38,035 nucleotides of DNA from Alphaproteobacteria bacterium (GTDB lineage: Bacteria > Pseudomonadota > Alphaproteobacteria > Micropepsales > Micropepsaceae), in NCBI GenBank assembly GCA_018971835.1, contig JAGWZW010000030.1, positions 1 to 38,035 of the forward strand. Reading direction: 5' to 3'. This document shows positions 16,044-23,768 of this stretch, in pieces; position 1 is the stretch's first letter, and each line of letters opens with the position of its first letter. The notes under the pieces were generated by a model. That model was not told the origin of the DNA. It saw only the letters and a list, made by a program, of their open reading frames with translations, and searched no databases. Made by a program: the position numbers and the translations under genes.

Positions 16044-16954
16044 ACCGTCAACCCTTCGATCACGAGTGAATCGAGGCGAGCGCGGAAGTCGTCCGGCAGG
16101 GCGATGGCTTTGCGGGTGGAAAGATCCATCGCAACCGCCACGGCTTCGGCGCTGGCCAGTGCCTCGCCGGTTTCCCAGTCGAACAGCCAGTGCGCCCAGA
16201 CATAGGTCTTGCCGCCGACTGCCTTGAGCCCGCTCCGCACGCAGATAATTTCGCCTGCGCGCGGACGCCGGCGATAGATGAAGCGGTATTCGAGCGCCGC
16301 CCCGCCGATGGGGCTGCCGCCGCCCCGATCATGCCCGGATGTCAGGATCAGCAGGTTGGGGATGGCATCGGAGACGCGCGCCATGAAAAAGCGCGTCAGC
16401 ATCTCGCCTTGCTCGTCGCATTCCGAGCCCCGCACGACGCCCTGATAGGTCGGCGCGAGTTTCATGGCGTCTGCTTCGGCGAGCGTCAGCGCCGGCTCGC
16501 GCGCGGGCGCCAGCACCAGGCCGCGCGGCGCGCCATGTTCGGGAATCGCGGCGGCGAAATGCGTCGCCATCGCACGCGCGCCGTCGTCGAAGCTCACCTG
16601 GGCGCCATCCCTGGCATCGCGCAGGCGTGCGGTGGTTCGAAAGCTGGCCGAGACGGTGTCGCTGCCCGTCATCACCAGTTCGCTATAGGCCGTAAGCGCC
16701 CGCACCTCGGCCTTCACCGCGCCGCCCCGGACGAAATACGGCGCACCGGGCCGCAGCTCGCGCAGAAAGCGGATGTGCTGTTCGGCAGGTTCGAGCTTGA
16801 GGCCCTGTCGCGCCAACGCCCTGGGGCCGAGGCCGACCCTGGCGCCCAGCGCCGCCAGCGCGTCGCACGATTTCTCCACATAGAACTGCACGTTCATGTG
16901 GCCCATCTGGTCGCATTCCCAGGTCTGCACGCTGGAACGGGCAAGCTCGATCAT
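16040..16954 (-). CDS. Two-hotdog acyl-CoA thioesterase
   Basis: A 304-residue protein made of two 4HBT-like hotdog domains, which hydrolyse acyl-CoA thioesters. The first domain opens with TWECDQMGHMNVQFYVE (11-27), containing the Asp and the HMN typical of the YbgC/4-hydroxybenzoyl-CoA thioesterase group. The second has the related but altered SECDEQGEMLTRFFM, where HMN becomes EML. The two halves may therefore differ in activity, one perhaps catalytic and one structural. A weak ribosome site (GAGG) lies inside a hairpin upstream. It follows a TetR-family gene by 32 bases, suggesting TetR control of this gene. It converges on the hydrolase, sharing TTAA. Confidence 0.82.
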   Translation of the reverse strand: MIELARSSVQTWECDQMGHMNVQFYVEKSCDALAALGARVGLGPRALARQGLKLEPAEQHIRFLRELRPGAPYFVRGGAVKAEVRALTAYSELVMTGSDTVSASFRTTARLRDARDGAQVSFDDGARAMATHFAAAIPEHGAPRGLVLAPAREPALTLAEADAMKLAPTYQGVVRGSECDEQGEMLTRFFMARVSDAIPNLLILTSGHDRGGGSPIGGAALEYRFIYRRRPRAGEIICVRSGLKAVGGKTYVWAHWLFDWETGEALASAEAVAVAMDLSTRKAIALPDDFRARLDSLVIEGLTV

Positions 16955-16963
16955 CTTGGGAGT

Positions 16964-16983
16964 CCTCGAATAGCGGTTCGAGG
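16964..16983 (-). promoter_or_regulatory. Hairpin covering the thioesterase ribosome site
   Basis: Between the TetR stop and the thioesterase start is a perfect 7-base dyad, CCTCGAA-N6-TTCGAGG. In the minus-strand RNA the 3' arm ends in GAGG, the only Shine-Dalgarno-like sequence before the ATG at 16954. The element could be a DNA operator or could mask the ribosome site in RNA. It has no U-run, so it does not look like a terminator. Confidence 0.4.
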
Positions 16984-16986
16984 GAA

Positions 16987-17595
16987 TTATGGCGCCGGCA
17001 GGAAGCGCCGGTCGAGAGCTGCGATCATATCGGCGGGCGAAAAACCCAGGGCCGCGAGCCGGCCCGAGCGGGCGAACACGGCAAGCCCTGCCAGCGTCGC
17101 GGCCAGCAGAACGATATCGGCCTGGGCCGCGCGGCTATCAGCGGGATGGCCCGAAGCGTCCGAAAGCGCGCGCAACACGGCGATCAACCGCCCGTTGAAC
17201 AGGCGCTCAGCCTCGCTGCTTCCCACTTCGGCCGGCAGCGCCCCCGGCGCCGTGGCAAAAGTATCGCTGTTCTGCAGGAGCGCGAGCGCGGCTTCGGCCG
17301 CGGCGCCAAGGCGGCTGGCCCCGTTCTCACCGCGCGCCGCCCGCAGCACGCGCGCCAAGTCGGAAAGATCCTCGGCGGCCAGGGCGATCAGCAACTCGCT
17401 TTTGTTGGCGAAATAGCCGTAGAGCGCTGCGGGCGCAAACCCGGCCTCGGCTGCCACAGCTCTGAGCGACAGGTTGGCGCCTTCGCGGGCGGCCACACGC
17501 CTGGCCGCTTCCAGAATGGCCTCGCGCGTCAGCTTGCGCTCGCGCGCCCGCCGCTCCGCCCGATGCTCTGCCGTGGTTTTTCCCGCTGCCGACAT
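16987..17595 (-). CDS. TetR/AcrR family transcriptional regulator
   Basis: Regulator of 202 residues. A basic N-terminus precedes the three-helix DNA-binding domain: LTREAILEAARRVAAREG, then NLSLRAVAAEAGFAPAALYGYFANKSELL (41-69), an excellent TetR HTH with the YGYFANKSEL ending. The rest is an alanine-rich helical ligand/dimer domain. TetR regulators of acyl-CoA genes commonly bind acyl-CoAs and repress themselves and adjacent genes. The immediately downstream thioesterase is the likely target. The ATG at 17595 has no strong ribosome site nearby. No palindrome was identified in the 79 bases upstream. Confidence 0.9.
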   Translation of the reverse strand: MSAAGKTTAEHRAERRARERKLTREAILEAARRVAAREGANLSLRAVAAEAGFAPAALYGYFANKSELLIALAAEDLSDLARVLRAARGENGASRLGAAAEAALALLQNSDTFATAPGALPAEVGSSEAERLFNGRLIAVLRALSDASGHPADSRAAQADIVLLAATLAGLAVFARSGRLAALGFSPADMIAALDRRFLPAP

Positions 17596-17674
17596 GGCGC
17601 CAGCATAAACGATTCGCCGCGCCTCCGCCCTTCGAGGGAAGACGCGGCGAACGAATCAGCGACCGCGCAGGCGG

Positions 17675-18130
17675 TTACTGCTGTTTCGGGCAGGTGGACT
17701 GATCGACGTCCTTGCGGCTGCAATAGGCGTTCGAGAGCGCCACGAACTCGCCCACCACGCGCTTCTCGGTATCGACCGAGACATCGTACATCGAGTTGAG
17801 TTTGGCGATGTCGCCCTGAATGCCGGTGATCTTGGTCGCCGCATCCTTGTCGCCGCTCTGCTGCTCGGCGGCGATTTTGCGGTTGTCGTCGCTGGTCGCG
17901 GCGTTAATGCAGTCGCGATAGCTCTTCAGGTCGCTCTTCTGCCAGTGAACCACATCCAGAAACGCCTGATGTTTGGCCTTGGCGGCGTCAGCGGGCGCAT
18001 CGCGGCCGATGTCGCTCACCGTGGGCAGAGCGGGGGGGACCGGCGCATCGCCGCAGGCGCTGGAATCGGCCAATGCCGGCATGGCGGAAACCATCAGCAC
18101 CGCGACACCCAAACCAATTTTCCCAAACAT
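17675..18130 (-). CDS. Small secreted protein of unknown function
   Basis: A 151-residue protein I do not recognise. It has a clear signal peptide: MFGKIGLGVAVLMVSAMPALA with likely cleavage after residue 21. The mature part is hydrophilic and mainly helical, with four cysteines (SACGDA, YRDCIN, AYCSRK, STCPKQ) that could form two disulfides in the periplasm. The helices around HQAFLDVVHWQKSDLKSYRDCINAA resemble other small alphaproteobacterial exported proteins of unknown role. AAGGAG lies six bases before the ATG at 18130. It lies alone, leftward, 100 bases after the DJ-1 gene. Confidence 0.75.
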   Translation of the reverse strand: MFGKIGLGVAVLMVSAMPALADSSACGDAPVPPALPTVSDIGRDAPADAAKAKHQAFLDVVHWQKSDLKSYRDCINAATSDDNRKIAAEQQSGDKDAATKITGIQGDIAKLNSMYDVSVDTEKRVVGEFVALSNAYCSRKDVDQSTCPKQQ

Positions 18131-18230
18131 TCGTTACTCCTTGAAGCAATGGGTTCTGACCAACGGCTCGATCAAAGCATAACCGGCATGGAGGAATAAA
18201 GCCCACCCCCCGCGACGGCTTGCCCGGCGC

Positions 18231-18830
18231 CTAAACCTCTGCGGCATAGGGCGGGGCGGGATCGTATTCCATCGCTTGCTGTACCGCACGCGCGAAATCG
18301 GGGCCGTGGAGCTGGCCCGTCAGCCACAACGCCATGTCGATTCCGGCAGAAACGCCGGCGGCGGTCAGGATATTGCCGTCACGCACATAGCGGCGATCCG
18401 CCAGGACTTCGGCCGCCTCGCCGCGCTGGCGCAAAGCCTCGACAAAACCCCAATGCGTGGTGACGCGTTTGCCCCTGGCAGGACCGGCGGCCGTCAGCAA
18501 CATGGCGCCGGTGCAGACGCTGGTGACCCAGCGGCAATCGGCAGCGGCCGTGGCGATCCAGCCGAGCAGCGCCGCATTTTCGACCTCGCGGCGCGTCCCC
18601 TGCCCGCCGGGCACGACGAGCACATCAAGCCTGGGGCAATCGGCGGTGGAGACATCGGGGAGCACCCGCATCCCCTTGGCGCAGCGCACCGGCTCGGGCT
18701 GCTCCGCCACCAGCAGCACGCGGTGCGTATCGGCCCGCACCGCATTGGCCATCGTGAAGACCTCCCAGGGGCCGACGAAATCCAGTTCCTCCGCATGATC
18801 GAAAATGAGGATGCCGATGGTGAGGGGCAT
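18231..18830 (-). CDS. DJ-1/PfpI family protein, isonitrile hydratase-like
   Basis: A 199-residue class I glutamine amidotransferase-like protein. The nucleophile elbow is VTSVCTGAMLL, with Cys106 and Thr107. An acidic residue near 17 in ELDFVGPWEVF completes a site resembling isonitrile hydratase. The late segment TAAGVSAGIDMALWL is also typical of that branch. Other members are sensor or amidase-like domains, so the activity is only suggested. ATG at 18830 is chosen because AAAGGAG lies seven bases before it; the upstream TTG at 18836 is too close to that site. It follows the TPR-methyltransferase by 13 bases and is probably co-transcribed. Confidence 0.85.
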   Translation of the reverse strand: MPLTIGILIFDHAEELDFVGPWEVFTMANAVRADTHRVLLVAEQPEPVRCAKGMRVLPDVSTADCPRLDVLVVPGGQGTRREVENAALLGWIATAAADCRWVTSVCTGAMLLTAAGPARGKRVTTHWGFVEALRQRGEAAEVLADRRYVRDGNILTAAGVSAGIDMALWLTGQLHGPDFARAVQQAMEYDPAPPYAAEV

Positions 18831-18843
18831 GTCCAAACTCCTT

Positions 18844-19932
18844 TCAGTGCGGCAAGGCTGTCAGCGCCACCGCGAAGCCTTCGACCGGCACGTTGGCCTC
18901 GTTGCGCGGGCTGGCGGCGATCAGGCCCGTCACGTCCAGCCCCGCGGCCGCCGCGGTTTCACGCAAATAGGATTCGCTGTGGCGCCAGCGGCGCTTGGGG
19001 CCGAGTTCGAAGCCCTCGCCGTCCTTTTTCTCTACGGTGAAGAGAAAGACGCCGTCCTTCTTCAGCCGCCGCGCGGCACCCGCGAACACGCGCGCCAGAT
19101 CGCCCAGATAGACCAGCGTATCAGCGGCGAGGATGAGGTCGTAGGCGCACCCCTCCTCTTCCAGAAAAGTCTCCAGATCGGCCACGGCCAGATCGGCGTA
19201 GACGCCGCGTGCCCGCGCCTTCTCGATCATCTGTGGCGACAGATCGACGCCGTCGAGCCGCGCTGCACGGTCCGCGAACGCCACCCCGGCCAACCCCGTG
19301 CCGCAGCCGAGGTCGAGAATGTCGAGCCCCTTGCGCCCCGGCAACACCAGCGCCGCCAGCTCGCGCAAGGTGGCCGGCGCGCGATAGGAGAGCTGGCCAA
19401 TCATGCGCTCGTCGTAGTCGATGGAGAACTGGTCGAAGAGATGGCGCACATAGCGCGGATTGGAGCGCGCTGCCGCCTTGAGGGACTCGGCCTCGGCCAC
19501 GCGCGCGACCAAGAGATTGGCCGGTTCATAATCGGGGATACGGGCAAACTCGCGCAGCGCCCAGTCCGGCTCGCCCGCTTCGAGCCAGGCACAACCGAGC
19601 AGGAACGCAGCCTTCGCCAAATGGGGATCGACGCGCAGCGCGCGCTGGAACTCGGCAATGGCGAGCGGCAGCTTGCCCGCGGCCAGCAGCGTTTCGCCCA
19701 GCGCCAGCGCCGCGCCGGCCACGCCGGGATAAAGCTGCGCCGTCTCACGCGACATTTCGAGCGCCTCCGTCGTCTTGCCCGCGAGCAGAAGCGCACGGGC
19801 CAGCGTGAGCCGCGTCAGCACGCCGCCCCGCCCCTGCGCAATATGCCTGCCGAGCAGCGCTGCCGCTTCGCCCGCGCGCCCTGCGGCGATCAGATTCTCG
19901 GCGTCTTCCAGCGGATCGACATCATTGCCCAA
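18844..19932 (-). CDS. TPR-containing class I SAM methyltransferase (TTG start)
   Basis: A 362-residue two-domain protein. The N-terminal half (about 7-135) is a set of TPR helix pairs, for example ALGETLLAAGKLPLAIAEFQ and AAFLLGCAWLEAGEPDWALR. A linker with YVRHLFDQFSIDYDERM leads into a Rossmann methyltransferase with motif I ILDLGCGTGLAG (205-216), an acidic motif II at GVDLSP, and YDLILAADTLVYL as motif IV. The YVRHLFDQFS...YD segment is common in TPR-methyltransferases of alphaproteobacteria. The only suitable start seems to be TTG at 19932, overlapping the MaoC gene by 11 bases. The substrate is unknown. It lies between a hydratase and a DJ-1 gene, probably in one operon. Confidence 0.83.
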   Translation of the reverse strand: MGNDVDPLEDAENLIAAGRAGEAAALLGRHIAQGRGGVLTRLTLARALLLAGKTTEALEMSRETAQLYPGVAGAALALGETLLAAGKLPLAIAEFQRALRVDPHLAKAAFLLGCAWLEAGEPDWALREFARIPDYEPANLLVARVAEAESLKAAARSNPRYVRHLFDQFSIDYDERMIGQLSYRAPATLRELAALVLPGRKGLDILDLGCGTGLAGVAFADRAARLDGVDLSPQMIEKARARGVYADLAVADLETFLEEEGCAYDLILAADTLVYLGDLARVFAGAARRLKKDGVFLFTVEKKDGEGFELGPKRRWRHSESYLRETAAAAGLDVTGLIAASPRNEANVPVEGFAVALTALPH

Positions 19933-20779
19933 GCGTGCATTTGCCGTTGTTGAGGACGACGACGTCGCGCTCCTTCACCTTCGAGCGGAACGAGATTACG
20001 GGGCCATCGACCCACATCTCGGTCACGATCGTTTCGCCGGGGAACACTGGCGCGGAGAAGCGCACGTCGAAGCCTGTGATTTTGGTCGCATCATATCTGC
20101 AGACGGTGGAGATCACCGCGCGGCAGGCCGTTCCATAGGTACACAGACCATGCAGGATCGGCCGCGGGAAACCCGCCATCTTCGCCACATTGGGATCGCG
20201 ATGCAGCGGATTGCGGTCGCCCGACAGCGCATAGAGCAGCGCCTGGTCCACGCGCGTATCGCATTCGTGCGCCAGGTCGGGCGCGCGGTCCGGCAGCGCG
20301 TGCGGCGCGGGCGCACCCTCCTTGGGCCCGCCGAAGCCGCCGTCGCCGCGCGCGAAGATGGTGTTGACCAGCGTGCACAGCTTGTCGCCGGACTTCGCCT
20401 CCTTGATCGCGCGCTCGACCAGCAGCACCGCACCCTTATCCTTGCCCTTGTCAAAGAGGCCGACAACGCGCTCGTCTATCGTCACATCGGCCACGGCGGG
20501 CAGCGGCTTGTGCATGGTCAACCGCTGCTCGCCGTGCACCACCATCAGGTAATTGATGCCGGACTTCGCCAGGATGCTGCTGGCGCCCCAGCCGATCACC
20601 GTGGCCATCGTAGGCACGGTTTTCAGCCCGTTCTCATAGACGTAAGGCAACTCGTCCGCGTTCAGGGGATCGCGCCCGAAACCGATGCCCAGCGCGTAAA
20701 GCATCGTCTCGCGGTCGGTATAGGACGCGGTGAGCCCCGTCGCGCCGGCCTTGATGAGTTCGTCGTAATTGATGGGCAT
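19922..20779 (-). CDS. Two-domain MaoC (2-enoyl-CoA hydratase 2-like) protein
   Basis: A 285-residue double-hotdog hydratase, related to the hydratase domain of peroxisomal multifunctional enzyme 2 and to bacterial enzymes for bulky steroid or branched acyl chains. The catalytic half carries YALSGDRNPLHRDP (D188, N190, H193) and GFPRPILHGLCTYG, the full hydratase-2 signature. The N-terminal half lacks it, as usual for these tandem folds, and forms the wide acyl pocket. ATG at 20779 has GGAGG six bases before it and is preferred to the GTG at 20785. It is divergent from the dienoyl-CoA isomerase-type gene across a 145-base gap and is followed by the methyltransferase with overlap. Product: (R)-3-hydroxyacyl-CoA. 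Confidence 0.88.
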   Translation of the reverse strand: MPINYDELIKAGATGLTASYTDRETMLYALGIGFGRDPLNADELPYVYENGLKTVPTMATVIGWGASSILAKSGINYLMVVHGEQRLTMHKPLPAVADVTIDERVVGLFDKGKDKGAVLLVERAIKEAKSGDKLCTLVNTIFARGDGGFGGPKEGAPAPHALPDRAPDLAHECDTRVDQALLYALSGDRNPLHRDPNVAKMAGFPRPILHGLCTYGTACRAVISTVCRYDATKITGFDVRFSAPVFPGETIVTEMWVDGPVISFRSKVKERDVVVLNNGKCTLGQ

Positions 20780-20849
20780 GGACACCCTCCGAATGCGTCT
20801 GGATCAATGTTCCCGGCGCGAGTAGAGCCACGAAGCTGCCGTTCCGGCA

Positions 20850-20864
20850 AGGGTGAAACACCCT
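20850..20864. promoter_or_regulatory. Palindrome in the divergent hydratase/isomerase promoter gap
   Basis: AGGGTG-AAA-CACCCT is a perfect dyad with 6-base arms and an AT-only centre, lying about midway between the leftward MaoC gene and the rightward crotonase gene. Its position suits an operator controlling both. A TetR-type regulator would be a natural candidate, but none is adjacent. Confidence 0.35.
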
Positions 20865-20924
20865 CCCGTCCGCCCGGCATGGGTGCTAGCCTTGTGCGAC
20901 ACGCCATCCAACCGGAGACGCCCC

Positions 20925-21788
20925 ATGACCTATCGCTGCTTCAACCTCGAAATCGCCCAGGGCATCGCCCATCTGCAGCTCAAGCGCGCCGAGGAACTGA
21001 ACAGCATGGTGCCGGAGTTCTGGCACGAGCTGCCCGCGATCGTGCGCGACATCGACGATCACGCCCGGGCGCGGGTGATCGTGATCTCCTCCACCGGCAA
21101 GCATTTTTCCGCCGGCATGGACCTGTCGGTGTTTACGTCCGGTCAATCGGCCGGCACGGCCGCAGCGGCCTCCAGCGAGGAACGCGGGCGGGTCCGCGCC
21201 AATTTGCGCCTCACGGTGCAGCATTTGCAGGAAACCTTCAGTGTGCTGGAGCGCGCGCGCCTGCCGGTGCTGGCGGCAATCCAGGGCGGCTGCGTGGGCG
21301 GCGCGGTGGATTTCGCCACCGCCTGCGATTGCCGCTACATGACCGAGGATGGCTTCTTCGTCATTCAGGAGATCAACCTCGGCATGACGGCGGATGTCGG
21401 CACCTTCCCGCGCCTCTGCCACCTGATGCCCGAGGGCATGGTGCGCGAACTGGCCTATTCCGGCCGCCGCCTGCCCGCCGCCAAGGCCCTGCAGCTCGGT
21501 CTCGTCAACGAGGTCTTCCCCACGCAGGAGGCGATGCTGGCCCATGTCATGGGCCTGGCGAAGGACATCGCCGAAAAATCGCCGCTGGCGGTGCACGGCT
21601 CCAAGGTGATGATCAATTACGCCCGCGATCATTCGGTGGCCGACGCGCTCGATTACATCGCCACCTGGCAGGCCGGCATGTACAATCCCGAGACCGACAT
21701 GAAGGAAAGCTTCATAGCCAAGGTCGAAAAGCGCGCGCCGCAATTCGCCGACCTGCTGCCCGTGCGCAAGGGATTGGATGAGGTTTAG
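20925..21788 (+). CDS. Crotonase family protein, probable delta3,5-delta2,4-dienoyl-CoA isomerase
   Basis: Crotonase-fold enzyme of 287 residues. The oxyanion hole segments are KHFSAGMDL (59-67) and GGCVGGAVDF. Acidic residues D129, E149 (VIQEINLG) and D157 (TADVGT) have the same spacing (20 and 8) as the catalytic Asp176/Glu196/Asp204 of mammalian ECH1, and the surrounding text ACDCRY, QEINLGMTADVGT parallels that enzyme. This points to a dienoyl-CoA isomerase shifting double bases of 3,5-dienoyl-CoA during oxidation of unsaturated acids, rather than a plain hydratase. GGAG lies seven bases before the ATG at 20925. It is divergent from the two-domain MaoC hydratase. Confidence 0.87.
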   Translation: MTYRCFNLEIAQGIAHLQLKRAEELNSMVPEFWHELPAIVRDIDDHARARVIVISSTGKHFSAGMDLSVFTSGQSAGTAAAASSEERGRVRANLRLTVQHLQETFSVLERARLPVLAAIQGGCVGGAVDFATACDCRYMTEDGFFVIQEINLGMTADVGTFPRLCHLMPEGMVRELAYSGRRLPAAKALQLGLVNEVFPTQEAMLAHVMGLAKDIAEKSPLAVHGSKVMINYARDHSVADALDYIATWQAGMYNPETDMKESFIAKVEKRAPQFADLLPVRKGLDEV

Positions 21789-21853
21789 CACTCAATACCC
21801 CGCCGCCAGTGCCGCAGAGGCGAGCAGCAAGGCGGCGGCAGCACGGCGCCCGA

Positions 21854-21873
21854 ACGATCCTTTAAGCGATCGT
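21854..21873. terminator. Weak dyad in a convergent gap
   Basis: The 128-base gap between the isomerase and patatin stops contains ACGATC-N8-GATCGT. The 6-base stem is AT/GC mixed and lacks a following T-run on either strand, so it is at best a weak bidirectional terminator. Nothing else was seen in this gap. Confidence 0.25.
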
Positions 21874-21916
21874 GAATCCCATCTGCTGCGAGTCTGGCGA
21901 AACCGGCGCGGAAGAA

Positions 21917-23749
21917 CTATTCCACCGCCAGCGCGTGCGGCAGGCCGATGGCGGGCCCTTCGGTCCACACCTCGGTGAGCGGCACGCCGTGGCGCTCGAT
22001 CATCACGCTGGCGTGCGCATAGCCTTCGGCGATGGCGCGGTCGAAATCCTTCCAGTCGCGCAGGCCGATATCTTCGAGCGGCGGTTCGAACAGGAAATCG
22101 GCCTGCTCGCGCACCACGCGGCGCTGCGCCTCCGAGCCCACCGTGCCCGAGCGCATCAGGATCGAAACGATGGAGGGATTGCCGCGCATGCGCTCCGAGA
22201 TCAGCCACCACCACGGCCGCTCGCCGTAGCGCGGATCGCGCGCCTGCAGGTCGAGTTCACCGGTAACGTCAGAGGCGATGATGGGACCGTGCGATCCCGC
22301 GGCCATTACGTCCACCGGCAGGTTGTTCATGATGCCGCCGTCCACCAGCAGGTGGCCGTGATGCGTCACCGGCGGCAGGATGCCCGGCAGCGCCACGCTG
22401 GCCCTCAGCGCCCGCCACAACAGGCCCGCACGATGCACATGCGTGCGCCCGGAGGTGAGATCGGAGGACACACAGAAGAACGGCTTGGGCAATTCCTCGA
22501 TATGGACCTCGCCGAAATGCTCGCGCAAGAGGTTCGAGACTTTCTTGCCGCGCACCATCGCGATCAACGGCAGGGTGTAATCGTTGAGCGGATTGCTTTC
22601 GACGAAGGCCTCGCGCATGCGCGCGGTCAATTCCTCGATGCTCCATTCCGAAGCGATGCCCGCGGCGATGATCGCGCCCATGCTGGTGCCGCCCAGATGG
22701 TCGAAGGGCACATGCGCCTCGGCCAGCGCCTTGAGCACGCCGATATGGGCGAAGCCGCGCGCCCCGCCGCCCGCCAGCACCAGGCCGACCGCGCGGCCGG
22801 CGATGAAGCGCGCCAGGCGGCGGACGTCGCCCGCCACGCCCTGGCGCAGATGATGATGGGTTTCGAACAGCTTGCTCTTGAGCGCGAAATGCTCCGGCAG
22901 CCCGCGCCAGCGGCCGGGCTGGTGCAGCAGCAGAAGCTCGGGCAGGCCCGCGGCGCGCTTCTTGGAAGCAGGAAGATCGAGCGGGCGCAGCGGCAAAGGT
23001 TCGTCGGCGCGCGCCAGCAGAAACACGCGGTCGGCCTGACGCAGGCATTGCTGGCTCCAGGGACTGTCCGGCGCATCACCGCGATAGAACACGATGTCGT
23101 GCGCGGCTTCGAAACCGTTGAACCATTCGGCCGAACGATCCGCGGCGCTCGAATCGAGCACCGCCGCGCGCGAGCCCATCTCCGCCAGCGCCGCGGCGAG
23201 GCGCGTGGCAATCGGTTCACCCGCCAGCCCGTCCTGCAGGGGGATGACGGCAAAGGTCTTGGGCCGGGCGCGGTCGGCCGAGCGCTGCGTCGTGTCCTGC
23301 AGCCGGCGCACCAGCACGCGCATCAGGTTCAGCATCACCCGCGGATAGCGCGTAATCAGGTTTTCGAACGCGGCGGCGCTGACGCGCAGCAGTTCGGTAT
23401 CGCGCAACGCCACGATCTCGGCTGAGTGCGGCTCGCCCGATATCAGCGACATCTCGCCCACCGTTTCGCCGGCCGGAACATGCGCGACGAGACGCCGTCC
23501 GTTGTCACCGTCCACGAAAACGCCGAGGCTGCCGGTCACCACCAGAAACAGGGCGCGATCGTTTTCGCCGTCCCGCGGCAGCGTCGTGCCGCCGGGCAGG
23601 CCGAACCAGTTGGCCTCGGCCAGCACCCGGCCAAGCGCCGCCTCGCCCACCTGTTCCAGCAACGGAAAGCCGCGCAGCTGCTGGCGCAGCTCTTCGGGGA
23701 AAACGGTTTCGCGGCCGGCGCGGAAGGAGGAGAGAAAAGCCATGTTCAT
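21917..23749 (-). CDS. cNMP-binding patatin-like phospholipase (NTE family)
   Basis: A 610-residue protein with two functional parts. The N-terminal cyclic-nucleotide-binding domain (about 25-150) has the phosphate-binding-cassette-like GETVGEMSLISGEPHSAEI (94-112). A linker domain (about 165-315) follows. The C-terminal patatin serine hydrolase carries the oxyanion loop GGGARG (327-332), nucleophile Ser356 in GTSMG, and the catalytic Asp470 in DGG. This is the layout of neuropathy-target-esterase-type lysophospholipases, which act on membrane lipids. There is no signal peptide. The ribosome site is weak; the start at 23743 is also possible. It lies 19 bases after the SDR stop and is the last gene of the thioesterase/AKR/SDR series, linking lipid release to acyl-CoA handling. 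Confidence 0.9.
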   Translation of the reverse strand: MNMAFLSSFRAGRETVFPEELRQQLRGFPLLEQVGEAALGRVLAEANWFGLPGGTTLPRDGENDRALFLVVTGSLGVFVDGDNGRRLVAHVPAGETVGEMSLISGEPHSAEIVALRDTELLRVSAAAFENLITRYPRVMLNLMRVLVRRLQDTTQRSADRARPKTFAVIPLQDGLAGEPIATRLAAALAEMGSRAAVLDSSAADRSAEWFNGFEAAHDIVFYRGDAPDSPWSQQCLRQADRVFLLARADEPLPLRPLDLPASKKRAAGLPELLLLHQPGRWRGLPEHFALKSKLFETHHHLRQGVAGDVRRLARFIAGRAVGLVLAGGGARGFAHIGVLKALAEAHVPFDHLGGTSMGAIIAAGIASEWSIEELTARMREAFVESNPLNDYTLPLIAMVRGKKVSNLLREHFGEVHIEELPKPFFCVSSDLTSGRTHVHRAGLLWRALRASVALPGILPPVTHHGHLLVDGGIMNNLPVDVMAAGSHGPIIASDVTGELDLQARDPRYGERPWWWLISERMRGNPSIVSILMRSGTVGSEAQRRVVREQADFLFEPPLEDIGLRDWKDFDRAIAEGYAHASVMIERHGVPLTEVWTEGPAIGLPHALAVE

Positions 23750-23768
23750 GTCGGTCCGATACCCTATC

